Below, piece after piece: positions 1-7,945 of a stretch of 64,000 nucleotides of DNA (position 1 is the stretch's first letter; every line of letters begins with the position of its first letter). The notes under the pieces were generated by a model that worked only from the letters and a program-made list of their open reading frames with translations, was not told where the DNA came from and did no database searches. The position numbers and the translations under genes are program-made. The stretch is from Psychrobacter sp. JCM 18902 (lineage in GTDB: Bacteria; Pseudomonadota; Gammaproteobacteria; Pseudomonadales; Moraxellaceae), in contig NZ_CAJHBK010000001.1 in assembly GCF_904846615.1 (NCBI RefSeq), forward strand, positions 682,001 through 746,000, read 5' to 3'.

Positions 1-703
1 TGCCACTATCATCACGGCAACCAAAATACCCTGTACCTAGCTCCCAAATCAAATCACCACCGAACTTGCGATGATAAGGGCTGATAGCCCCTTCACCCGT
101 ATCATGAGTAAAGCCGCCCATTTTTGCGCCTTGATTGAGCGCCATAATCGCGTTAGCCGATAAGCTGCCAAAGCTCATCGCCGAGATATTAAATACCGAC
201 ATATCATGCGGCTGTTGACAACGCTCACCGCCAACCATAATACGAAAATCTTTGTTTTCTAGAGGTTGGCTAATCGCTGATTGTAAAAACCATTCTTTAC
301 CATTGGTGTATAAATTATCTAACGTACCAAAGGCATTGGTGTCACTGACGTTCTTAGCACGTTGATAGATTAGCGCACGCTGCTGGCGTGAAAACGGTAC
401 TTGCTCTTTGTCATTTTCTAGTAAATATTGACGAATTTCAGGACGAAAGTCTTCAAGCACATAACGAATATGTCCGGCAACTGGATAGTTTTTCAAAATA
501 GCATGCTTTGATTGTATGACGTCATAAATCCCCAAGCATACCCCAAACCCACCGAGAATAATTAACCACCAATTTAGCAGTAGTAGACCTGCTAAAAATA
601 TTAATATAGCAGCGCCAAAGGTGCTATAACGCAGCAATAAGCCGACCAAATACGGAGAGTTGGTTTTAGGTTCAGGATTTAGATTGGTACGAGATTGGGG
701 CAT
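1..703 (-). CDS. FMN-binding glutamate synthase family protein (5' part only)
   Basis: The frame opens with ATG at 703 and stays open for 234 codons to the left edge, so the C-terminal part lies outside the window. Residues about 18-60 are strongly hydrophobic and suggest two membrane segments. From about residue 165 the motif NISAMSFGSLS, followed by HDTGEGAISPYH, matches the FMN-binding glutamate synthase domain (GltB domain 2 type). Stand-alone membrane-anchored members of this family are common in Proteobacteria and their true substrate is usually unknown. It is therefore not called gltB. The next gene, rtcA, is on the same strand about 200 bp away and is unlikely to be related. Confidence 0.8.
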   Translation of the reverse strand, partial: MPQSRTNLNPEPKTNSPYLVGLLLRYSTFGAAILIFLAGLLLLNWWLIILGGFGVCLGIYDVIQSKHAILKNYPVAGHIRYVLEDFRPEIRQYLLENDKEQVPFSRQQRALIYQRAKNVSDTNAFGTLDNLYTNGKEWFLQSAISQPLENKDFRIMVGGERCQQPHDMSVFNISAMSFGSLSANAIMALNQGAKMGGFTHDTGEGAISPYHRKFGGDLIWELGTGYFGCRDDSG

Positions 704-910
704 GGCTACACTCAACAGTAATACATAAATATTAAAAAGGTGACAATGATTCAAAGAGAGAGTAGGGTAAAAACCACCCTCTTAGGACCATTATTGTTAG
801 ACACTGACAAAGCGCTCAGATTTATCGCCTACATCATACACATATGATATCACTGCATAGCAGTAATTGGGTAACAGAGTGCTACTGTTGATGTTGCTAG
901 TGGCGTGATT

Positions 911-2008
911 TTAACAGACAACTTGTACCAAAGTTTTCTGCTCGTCGATCACTGTAAGCTTAATCTCAACGGGCAAAAATTGCTGAATGAGCCATGCTTG
1001 GGTTTCAGCGTGCTTACTAACGACACGCGCGGTAAACTCGCCACCGCCTGCTAACGCCAACGGTAAGAGTAATTGGTCGGTTAAGTATTCATCGACCAGT
1101 GAGTCGGTGTTAAATACATAACGTTTGACTAAGCCTGATAAACGACAACCTATCTTTTCCGCCGAGCTGCGTTTTTCTCCTAGTAAAGTAAACACCTCGG
1201 AGTGATATTCTTTATGATTTTGGGTGTCAGAAACCTCATGAGTGACTTGTGCATAGCAGCTATTGCCTTCACCAATGCCTTGTAATTTAAAGCTTTTAGT
1301 CGTAATTAGTGTCTTATCAATACCTGCTTCAACCAATGATACTTTTGCGCTGGCAAGCTCACGTTTGCAAATGTCGTACTCTAAATTGAGCACGCTCGCG
1401 ACCAGCTCTATACCGATAAGCTCTCCACGCTTGGTTAGCTGTAAGGGTAGCGTATTCGCACGGCGCATAAATGGCGTTATCGTCGCTTTAATCATGCCGC
1501 TACCAATAGGCGCAAACCCTGCTTGTACACACTCGATATCCACGTGCATACCCAATTTCCCTAATGCAGGGACGAATGCTTGCTGTAGGAAGTCCGTGGT
1601 TGGCGCGAGTGGATTGTGCGTGCCGCCTTTTATTGTTACGGTTGATACCGTTTGCGTGTTGGTATTGGCAAACAATAACGTTGGCAATAGTGTTTGCAGC
1701 ACCAAACTGGTACTGCCAGCTGAGCCAATATCAAAATGATAATCACCTGATTTGATGGCACTCGGCATAAAGGTGAACGCCATACTGCCCAAATGTGCGC
1801 CTGTCACGGTGGCATTTGATATTTGCTGCGAGGCTTGTACACACATCAAGTGCTGACGCATCAATCCTGATTTGGCTCGCCCAGCGCGAATATTGGTAAT
1901 CTCGATTGGTGTGCCTGTGAGCATGGATAACGATAGGGCAGTACGGATAATTTGTCCACCGCCTTCGCCTGTACTGCCGTCGATTTTTAGCGGTTTGTGT
2001 TTTGGCAT
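911..2008 (-). CDS. rtcA: RNA 3'-terminal phosphate cyclase RtcA
   Basis: The 365-residue product matches RtcA along its whole length: DGSTGEGGGQI at the N terminus, RAGRAKSGLMRQHL near residue 42, DIGSAGSTSLVLQTLLP near 95, and the C-terminal SKHAETQ, whose His (about residue 333) aligns with the nucleotidyl-accepting histidine of E. coli RtcA. The family uses ATP to convert RNA 3'-phosphates to 2',3'-cyclic phosphates, which RtcB can then ligate. The family length is about 340 residues, so this copy is complete. It is the last gene of the rtcB-side minus-strand group. In E. coli rtcA follows rtcB directly, but here about 1.6 kb of other material separates them. Confidence 0.95.
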   Translation of the reverse strand: MPKHKPLKIDGSTGEGGGQIIRTALSLSMLTGTPIEITNIRAGRAKSGLMRQHLMCVQASQQISNATVTGAHLGSMAFTFMPSAIKSGDYHFDIGSAGSTSLVLQTLLPTLLFANTNTQTVSTVTIKGGTHNPLAPTTDFLQQAFVPALGKLGMHVDIECVQAGFAPIGSGMIKATITPFMRRANTLPLQLTKRGELIGIELVASVLNLEYDICKRELASAKVSLVEAGIDKTLITTKSFKLQGIGEGNSCYAQVTHEVSDTQNHKEYHSEVFTLLGEKRSSAEKIGCRLSGLVKRYVFNTDSLVDEYLTDQLLLPLALAGGGEFTARVVSKHAETQAWLIQQFLPVEIKLTVIDEQKTLVQVVC

Positions 2009-2048
2009 AGGGTTGTCTTTATTTTAATTATGTAGTGATTCGCTAAAT

Positions 2049-2342
2049 TTACTCTGCTTCTAGAAACTCTATAAACGATGTCCAAAAGTCGTTGACCAGT
2101 ACTTGATTGTCTATTTTATTGAGCGGCAAATCTAGGCCGAGTTGGAACATAGCTTTCTTATCTGTGTTATTTGGAACGTAGTCTAGATTTTTCAATTCTA
2201 TAAATATTGCTTCAAATGCCATTTCGAATTCAAAATGCGTCAAATAATTAGATATACTATCTTTAGATTCTGTATCGAGGAATGGTTTTATCTTGTTAAA
2301 AAGCCCTTTTACTCTATTATTTAATTCTTCGATGTTTGACAT
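2049..2342 (-). CDS. small MafI-like immunity protein
   Basis: This is a 97-residue, acidic, mostly helical protein with no signal peptide. The central EFEMAFEAIFIELKNL followed by a short polar stretch and a C-terminal helix resembles the pattern of MafI-family immunity proteins, which neutralise MafB-type polymorphic toxins; this is pattern recall, not a search. No toxin gene is visible next to it, so it would be an orphan immunity gene. It lies 17 bp after the 334-residue protein gene and 40 bp before rtcA on the same strand, so it may be co-transcribed with the RNA-repair genes. It could also be an unrelated small cytoplasmic protein. Confidence 0.55.
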   Translation of the reverse strand: MSNIEELNNRVKGLFNKIKPFLDTESKDSISNYLTHFEFEMAFEAIFIELKNLDYVPNNTDKKAMFQLGLDLPLNKIDNQVLVNDFWTSFIEFLEAE

Positions 2343-2359
2343 ATTTTATATTCCAACCT

Positions 2360-3364
2360 TTAAGAAACGCTAGTTTCTTTAGAAGAAAATTCAGCAAACG
2401 GTATTACAAATAAGTACCTATTTTTGATTACTACAAAGCTATCACCCCGTGACCTTGGATAAGAAAAGCCTTCTCCTATCTTGAGAATATTCTCTCCGTC
2501 ATGCTCAAAAATAATCTGCTTCGTAATTTGAGCTTGATGATCATTTTGCAATTCAACTAAATAAAATAGCGTTCTATGATGATAGCCGCCATCAAACACA
2601 GCTTTATTACCATCAATAATAAAAGCACTGCTACCAGAAACTGGCATATGCCAGTAATTATTGATTTCATAATTTTGAATACGTACTAAGTCGAACTCGC
2701 CACCACAGTTGTTATAGTAATTGTAAAAATAATAAGCATAAGTTGTGGTATTTGAGGAGACATTTAGTGAATAACAGTCGTCCATTAGACATAAACCGTC
2801 TGATGGTTCAAACTCATACAGTTTTCTACCGTCAGTAGCCTGTGCAACCAATCCTGTTGAGCTTAAAATGTCATACCAGTTAGAACTATAGCGCCCATCG
2901 AATATACCTTGATCGAAATAACTGATCCAAATAATATCATTTTTGGTAACTTGCACTTCAGCAACACCATCACCTAGTGGAAGCTGTTGCTTTAATTCGC
3001 CATCGATAGAATAAATATAGCCATTTTTATCATAATCATTTTCACTTCTGTATTGAGAGCGACTATTGAATAATAAAATGTCACCGTTGCTATGTCGTTG
3101 CACATTGTCAAAATTCACCTCTGCCCTAATCTCTGCATATAGTGACAATGCGTTACTATTATCTTTTGTCTGCCAAATCTGATAGGTCTTTGGTTGATCT
3201 CGGTTCGTTTTGACAGAATTAGATTCATTAATACCTTTACGATTACCTATCAAGTTGATGGATATCAGTACCAATAATTGACCTGCATAGTCTAGAGATA
3301 AATTAACAAACTCGCCTTTAGGTAGTTCGGTATAGGGCTGAATATCTTTCGTAATAGTTTTCAT
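2360..3364 (-). CDS. hypothetical beta-rich (propeller-like) protein in the rtc locus
   Basis: This 334-residue protein has no signal peptide, no membrane segment and no recognisable catalytic motif. It has repeated short beta-strand and aromatic patterns such as GDILLFNSRSQY, NDIIWISYFDQGIF, KLYEFEPSDGL and AFIIDGNKAVFDGG, spaced about 40-50 residues apart, as expected for a beta-propeller-like fold. The segment GDGVAEVQVTKNDIIWISYF recalls uncharacterised proteins of this type in other bacteria. The ATG at 3364 lies 31 bp after the CCA of the tRNA-like module and 17 bp before the MafI-like gene. The function is unknown, and pairing with the immunity-like gene suggests an accessory or conflict-related role (inference). 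Confidence 0.6.
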   Translation of the reverse strand: MKTITKDIQPYTELPKGEFVNLSLDYAGQLLVLISINLIGNRKGINESNSVKTNRDQPKTYQIWQTKDNSNALSLYAEIRAEVNFDNVQRHSNGDILLFNSRSQYRSENDYDKNGYIYSIDGELKQQLPLGDGVAEVQVTKNDIIWISYFDQGIFDGRYSSNWYDILSSTGLVAQATDGRKLYEFEPSDGLCLMDDCYSLNVSSNTTTYAYYFYNYYNNCGGEFDLVRIQNYEINNYWHMPVSGSSAFIIDGNKAVFDGGYHHRTLFYLVELQNDHQAQITKQIIFEHDGENILKIGEGFSYPRSRGDSFVVIKNRYLFVIPFAEFSSKETSVS

Positions 3365-3395
3365 CTTGTTCTCATTATTTTTATAATTTTAAATG

Positions 3396-3586
3396 TGGTA
3401 GATACGACGGGAGTCGAACCCGTATCAATGCAATAACTACTAAGCTAGATTAAAAACTCAGCCTATGACTAATACATAAGGTCTTAGCTTTTGTGCGAGG
3501 GACGAGCACTGAGCTGAACTCTTAAAGGAAGCAAAATTATGAAAAGCATATTTACCAGCGTTTAAAGAACTCCGATGCTGAGGCTA
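3396..3586 (-). ncRNA. candidate tRNA-like non-coding RNA between rtcB and the downstream genes
   Basis: Read on the minus strand, 3423-3407 is a perfect tRNA T arm: 5-bp stem ACGGG/CCCGT around the canonical loop TTCGACT. It is followed by seven bases CGTATCT (3406-3400), a discriminator A and an encoded CCA (3398-3396). No matching 5' acceptor strand, D arm or anticodon arm precedes it, so it is not an ordinary tRNA. Upstream within 190 bases are a hairpin with a 7-base loop (3462-3467 with 3475-3481) enclosed by CTAAG/CTTAG (3440-3444 with 3483-3487), and a GTGC/GCAC hairpin (3493-3509). GATACG just before the T arm could instead pair with CGTATC. tRNA-mimicking Y RNAs (YrlA type) are known beside rtcBA in Salmonella, which makes this the favoured reading. 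The 5' end is a guess. Confidence 0.45.
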
Positions 3587-3631
3587 GGCTTTTTAAGCTT
3601 TTGCTTTTTTAAGCTTTTGCTTTTTTAAGCC
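3587..3631. repeat. 16-bp tandem repeat just after rtcB
   Basis: About 2.8 copies of a 16-bp unit (TTTTTTAAGCTTTTGC on the plus strand) lie between the rtcB stop and the tRNA-like RNA. The ends GGCTT and AAGCC are mutually complementary, so a transcript could fold back. It may act as a spacer, processing site or weak terminator. Confidence 0.6.
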
Positions 3632-3659
3632 AAGCGCATAACCTCTAATCATCTTACGT

Positions 3660-4892
3660 TTAGCCTTTAACACAAACCACCTGCCGCAAGGTATGCACCA
3701 CTTCCACTAAGTCACTTTGTGCTTTCATGACGTCATCGATATTTTTGTATGCTGCTGGAATCTCATCAATTACATCCGCGTCCTTTCGGCATTCTACGCC
3801 CGCAGTCTGTGCCATTTGATCGGCGACTGTAAATACCTTTTTCGCCTCAGTACGTGACATGATACGACCTGCGCCATGCGAGCAAGAGCAAAATGACTCT
3901 TCGTTTCCTTTACCGCGCACGATGAATGATTTGGCACCCATTGACCCCGGAATGATGCCGTATTCACCAACGCGGGCACGGACCGCGCCTTTGCGAGTGA
4001 CGAATACTTCTTCGCCATAATGCTCTTCTTTGGCCACATAGTTGTGATGACAGTTCACCGCTTTTACGGCTGCATCAAACGGCTTAGGTATGATATGGTG
4101 TAGGGCTTTGATGGCTTTTTCCATCATGATTTCACGGTTTTTAAAGGCAAAACGTTGCGCCCAACCGACGGCAAACCAATAGTCATCGAAATGCTCTGTA
4201 CCCTCGGCAAAGTAGGCCAAATCTTTATCAGGCAAGTTGATGAACCATTTGCGCATGTCTTCACGTGCCAGCTCAATAAAATAGCGACCGATGGCATTAC
4301 CCACACCGCGTGAGCCTGAGTGCAGCATGATCCAAACTTGGTTGGTTTCATCAAGGCACACCTCGACGAAATGGTTACCCGTACCCAGCGTACCCAAATG
4401 GTTAAGGTTATTGGTATTTTTAAGTTTAGGATGCTTTTGGGTTATATAATCAAAGTCATCCACCAGCGTTCCCCAGCCGTTCATTACGGTATCATCAGGG
4501 TTTGCCCATGCGCCAACATCACGGCGTGACCCGCGACCACGCGTTTTACTACGACCATGTGGAATGGCTTTTTCTAGTTCGGTACGCAGACCAAGCAAAC
4601 TATCTGGCAAATCGTTTGCGGTTAGGGTGGTTTGCACTGCCATCATCCCGCAGCCGATATCGACGCCAACGGCAGCCGGAATAATCGCTTCTTTGGTTGG
4701 CAATACCGTACCGATAGTCGCGCCAATACCAACGTGTACATCGGGCATCACCGCAAGCCATTTATAGACAAACGGCATTTTTGAGGCTTTGATCAATTGG
4801 TCGTGTGCTTTTGGATCGACGGGCACGCCTTTAGTCCAAAGTCTAATCGGCGTTCCACCGTCTTGAATGATGTTATGAGTAGTTGGTTGCAT
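3660..4892 (-). CDS. rtcB: RNA-splicing ligase RtcB
   Basis: The 410-residue protein matches RtcB end to end (E. coli RtcB is 408). Visible landmarks are MPDVHVGIGATIGTV, the Mn-binding GVDIGCGM with its Cys, GTGNHF, LHSGSRGVG and SHGAGRIMSR, whose His at about residue 339 is the guanylylated nucleophile. RtcB joins RNA 2',3'-cyclic-phosphate or 3'-phosphate ends to 5'-OH ends using GTP and Mn2+. ATG at 4892 follows AAGGAATACAAC. The gene is divergent from rtcR and carries a sigma54-type promoter 62 bp upstream, so it is probably silent until RtcR senses RNA damage. The genes after it are the tRNA-like RNA, two accessory genes and rtcA. Confidence 0.97.
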   Translation of the reverse strand: MQPTTHNIIQDGGTPIRLWTKGVPVDPKAHDQLIKASKMPFVYKWLAVMPDVHVGIGATIGTVLPTKEAIIPAAVGVDIGCGMMAVQTTLTANDLPDSLLGLRTELEKAIPHGRSKTRGRGSRRDVGAWANPDDTVMNGWGTLVDDFDYITQKHPKLKNTNNLNHLGTLGTGNHFVEVCLDETNQVWIMLHSGSRGVGNAIGRYFIELAREDMRKWFINLPDKDLAYFAEGTEHFDDYWFAVGWAQRFAFKNREIMMEKAIKALHHIIPKPFDAAVKAVNCHHNYVAKEEHYGEEVFVTRKGAVRARVGEYGIIPGSMGAKSFIVRGKGNEESFCSCSHGAGRIMSRTEAKKVFTVADQMAQTAGVECRKDADVIDEIPAAYKNIDDVMKAQSDLVEVVHTLRQVVCVKG

Positions 4893-4953
4893 GTTGTATT
4901 CCTTAGCGTTGCAAAGTTTGTTTATTATGAAAGATGATTCTTGCTTTATATGA

Positions 4954-4969
4954 TGCTAAGGGCGTGCCA
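4954..4969 (-). promoter_or_regulatory. sigma54 (-24/-12) promoter of rtcB
   Basis: The minus strand reads TGGCACGCCCTTAGCA: a full TGGCACG -24 element and a GC -12 element with exactly 10 bases between GG and GC, as sigma54 requires. It sits 62 bp before the rtcB ATG and faces it, opposite the sigma54 activator gene rtcR. Transcription would start near 4942. Confidence 0.8.
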
Positions 4970-5147
4970 AGTTTTTAATATACTCAAAATTTATTTATAA
5001 GTAATTGATAGTAAATGGTTTAATTTCTTAATTGTTTTTCGAATAGATTAATTTACTTAACTATGGGCTAAAAATATATAGAAATAAATCTAACTAGATA
5101 GAAAATAATATATGATTTACTAATGATAATCAGTGATAAGTAATATT

Positions 5148-6869
5148 ATGAACAGTGATTCGAACAACAAAACTGCCGTCATCGGCTTCCTCGGCACTAC
5201 TTTAGACAATGGTTTTAATGATAAGCGTTGGCAGCGTTGGCGACCAACCGTCAGTTTAGGCCTGCATGATGAGTTGCTCGTCGATGAGCTGCATATTTTA
5301 TATAGCAAGCGTGATAAGCGCCTGTTTAAAATAATTGTCGATGACGTGGCACAAGTTAGTCCGAACACTACCGTTATTGGTCATCATGTGGCATTGATTA
5401 GTCCGTGGGATTTTGCCGATGTTTATGCTGAGCTGTATGACTTTGCCGCAGGGTTTGATTTTCAGGATAGTACCGATTACTTGCTGCATCTGACCACAGG
5501 TACGCACGTGGCGCAGATTTGCTGGTTCTTGTTGGTAGAGGCAGGCTTTATTCCCGCAGATTTGATTCAGACCTCGCCTTGCCCAAGACCTGACCAAGCC
5601 GATCCGCAAGGTCGCTATCAAGTGATTGACTTGGATGTCTCACGCTATGATGGATTACGTGAACGCTTTGAAGCAGAAAAACAGCAACATTGGCAAACCT
5701 TACAAGCCAATCTAGTCACCCAAAATGCCGCTTATCAAAAGCTCATCTCCGATATCGAAAAGGTCGCAACCCGCTCAACTGCACCCATACTACTGATGGG
5801 CGCAACAGGGGCGGGCAAGTCGCAATTGGCAGGCCAAATTTACGCGCTTAAAAAAGCCAAAGCCAACAGCACGCAAGGCAAAAACACGCTTGAACAATTC
5901 ATCGAGGTCAACTGCGCCACGCTGCGTGGTGACACTGCCATGAGTGTGTTATTTGGTCATGTCAAAGGGGCATTTACGGGCGCTGCGACGAGCCGTGATG
6001 GGCTGCTAAAATCAGCTGATGGTGGATTGTTATTCTTAGATGAGATTGGCGAATTAGGGCTTGATGAGCAAGCGATGCTATTGACCGCACTGGAAGAGCA
6101 GCGCTTTTATCCACTTGGCAGTGATACGCCGATTAGCGTGTCATTTCAGCTGATGGCAGGCACCAATAAAGACTTGCGGCAAGCGGTCGCTAATGGCGAG
6201 TTTCGGGCAGACTTGTTTGCGCGTCTCAATACGTGGACGTTTTTTCTGCCATCACTCAAAGATAGGCTAGAGGACTTACCAGCCAATATAGATTATGAAT
6301 TGGCGCGCTTGGGTAGCGAGCAACAGCAGCATTATCGATTTATGCCAGAAGCAAGGCAGCTGTATGAAAGCTTTGCAATGAGTCAGGATGCGACATGGCA
6401 GGGGAACTTTCGTGATTTGACGGCCAGTATGATTCGCCTGACCACGCTAGCTGAAAGTAAAGTCATTCGCAATGATGATGTGCAAGCGGAGATTGATCGC
6501 TTAACACATCTTTGGGAGCTGCCTGACAGTTTGAGTGGCTCGAATAGTTTAATTAATGACAATAAAGGCAATAAAAATAGCCCAAGCGATAATAACCCTG
6601 ATACTAGTTTAGATAGCGAAACTGTTGAGCAGGGTAGCCATAATATTTTAAGAAGATATCTCGATGAAGAGATTCTGGCGACTATTGATCCGTTTGATGC
6701 GGTGCAATTGGCATATGTGATTGAGATTTGTATTAACCATAAAAATCAAGCAGCGGCGGGGCGCTATCTGTATGCCAACTCACGCGACAAGCTAAAAAGC
6801 CCGAATGATAGTGATAGATTGCGTAAGTATCTGATGAAATTTGGGTTGAGGTTTGATGGGTTAAAATGA
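5148..6869 (+). CDS. rtcR: RtcR, sigma54-dependent activator of the RNA repair operon
   Basis: The product matches E. coli RtcR closely. An N-terminal CARF-type sensor (about residues 1-185, with HLTTGTHVAQICWFLL) is followed by an AAA+ sigma54-activator domain: Walker A GATGAGKS, the sigma54-contact loop GAFTGA and the Walker B segment LLFLDEIGEL. The C-terminal helix-turn-helix region ends in DRLRKYLMKFGL. In Salmonella the CARF domain senses tRNA fragments with cyclic phosphate ends. ATG 5148 is preferred because it aligns with the E. coli N terminus; a GTG at 5133 would add five residues. A low-complexity Asn/Asp/Ser linker near residues 463-490 is not in the E. coli protein. It is divergent from rtcB. 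Confidence 0.95.
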   Translation: MNSDSNNKTAVIGFLGTTLDNGFNDKRWQRWRPTVSLGLHDELLVDELHILYSKRDKRLFKIIVDDVAQVSPNTTVIGHHVALISPWDFADVYAELYDFAAGFDFQDSTDYLLHLTTGTHVAQICWFLLVEAGFIPADLIQTSPCPRPDQADPQGRYQVIDLDVSRYDGLRERFEAEKQQHWQTLQANLVTQNAAYQKLISDIEKVATRSTAPILLMGATGAGKSQLAGQIYALKKAKANSTQGKNTLEQFIEVNCATLRGDTAMSVLFGHVKGAFTGAATSRDGLLKSADGGLLFLDEIGELGLDEQAMLLTALEEQRFYPLGSDTPISVSFQLMAGTNKDLRQAVANGEFRADLFARLNTWTFFLPSLKDRLEDLPANIDYELARLGSEQQQHYRFMPEARQLYESFAMSQDATWQGNFRDLTASMIRLTTLAESKVIRNDDVQAEIDRLTHLWELPDSLSGSNSLINDNKGNKNSPSDNNPDTSLDSETVEQGSHNILRRYLDEEILATIDPFDAVQLAYVIEICINHKNQAAAGRYLYANSRDKLKSPNDSDRLRKYLMKFGLRFDGLK

Positions 6870-6942
6870 AGCATCTTTCATAAGACAAAACCCATCAACT
6901 AAGCCAAGATACTCGTACTATAGCTTTATCATTTATTCTCTT

Positions 6943-7770
6943 TTAAACCCCACTGCCAATCCTTTCTGCCAGCGCTTGCAATTTAGGTACAATCGTTGCG
7001 GCATAATCGTCGCTTTGCCAGTTGGCACTTGGTACACTGGCATTGAGCGAATAGGCGTATTGTCCAGTCGCAACATCAAAGACCCCAACCGCTACTGCCA
7101 ATATATCAGTAGAAAACTCACCATCTGATATCGTATAGCCATGCTCTGCATAGTGCGCTGCAGCGCTGGCTAGGGCAGTTTGTGCATGGTTATAATCCTC
7201 GGTAGATAACTGTTCTTGTAGATTACTCATGATGACAGCCTGTCTCGCTGGCGAGCTAGCCGCATAAAAAGCGCGTCCAATAGCAGTGCGAGCCACGGGT
7301 ACGGCTGAGCCAACTTGCAAATTGACCGATAGGCGAGCAGGGCTACGGCAGCAAGCGTGATAGCGCATTTCTCCTTCGACCTCAGTTGCCAAGTTTACTG
7401 ATACTTCATTGTCACTGGCAAATTGTCGTAACAGTGGTTCAGCTGCCGCGACCATATCGTGACGACTCCATGCGGTCGCGCTGAGTCGTACCGCATTACT
7501 GCCCAATTGATACTGTCCATGCTCGGTCATACGCAAAAATCCAAGCGTCATCAAGGTATAAATAAGCCGAGTAATTGTCGCTTTTGGCAAGGCGGTCATC
7601 TGACATAACTGCTGATGACTGAGCTGCTCATGCTGCTCAAAAGCCGCTAATACCGTTAGACCACGACCTAGGGCAGTAACAAACTGTCGGTCATTATTGT
7701 TCTTACTTTGCTCAAGAACGGTGGTCATTCGATCGAGTAGTGGCAGGGCTGCCGATATGTTTTTTGTCAT
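6943..7770 (-). CDS. IclR-family transcriptional regulator (probable glutarate pathway regulator)
   Basis: This 275-residue protein has an N-terminal winged helix (about residues 28-90: ALGRGLTVLAAFEQ, PKATITRLIYTLMTLGFL) and a C-terminal IclR effector-binding domain with GSAVPVARTAIGRAFYAAS and GEFSTDILAVAVGVFD. It is transcribed away from gcdH with about 175 bp between them, the usual layout for a local regulator, so it probably controls gcdH and the CoA-transferase gene. A candidate operator lies in that gap (7848-7862). The effector is unknown; glutarate or glutaryl-CoA is the obvious guess from the neighbours. In pseudomonads the equivalent regulator is LysR-type, so this assignment rests on position only. 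Confidence 0.85.
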   Translation of the reverse strand: MTKNISAALPLLDRMTTVLEQSKNNNDRQFVTALGRGLTVLAAFEQHEQLSHQQLCQMTALPKATITRLIYTLMTLGFLRMTEHGQYQLGSNAVRLSATAWSRHDMVAAAEPLLRQFASDNEVSVNLATEVEGEMRYHACCRSPARLSVNLQVGSAVPVARTAIGRAFYAASSPARQAVIMSNLQEQLSTEDYNHAQTALASAAAHYAEHGYTISDGEFSTDILAVAVGVFDVATGQYAYSLNASVPSANWQSDDYAATIVPKLQALAERIGSGV

Positions 7771-7847
7771 TTTATGCTCATTTTATTTGATAAAGGTTTA
7801 CAGCGACCCGAAACTTTGCTTAAATGGTTTTAAATTATGAAACTAAG

Positions 7848-7862
7848 TTTTGCACAGCGGAA
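7848..7862. promoter_or_regulatory. possible IclR operator in the regulator/gcdH gap
   Basis: TTTTGC-ACA-GCGGAA is an imperfect inverted repeat with 4 of 6 matching positions per arm, in the divergent gap between the IclR gene and gcdH. The form fits IclR-family sites, but the symmetry is weak. Confidence 0.3.
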
Positions 7863-7945
7863 TTGGTAAGTCAATAAACTATTAAGTTAATTTATTCATT
7901 AATTACTAATCGTCGGTCAGGAAGACTGACATCAAGGAGATCCAC

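Noticed and set aside
1263..1739. 158-codon plus-strand open frame opposite rtcA
   Set aside because: It lies wholly within rtcA on the other strand and has shadow-like composition; rtcA is a certain gene.
3396..3586. tmRNA (ssrA) explanation for the CCA-ending structure
   Set aside because: The 3' end resembles tmRNA in form, but there is no 5' tRNA-like half, no tag reading frame and too little space.
4954..4969. End of the MITE-like element (GGGCGTG similarity)
   Set aside because: Only a few bases match, no partner end exists nearby, and the sequence is a near-consensus sigma54 promoter with exact spacing.
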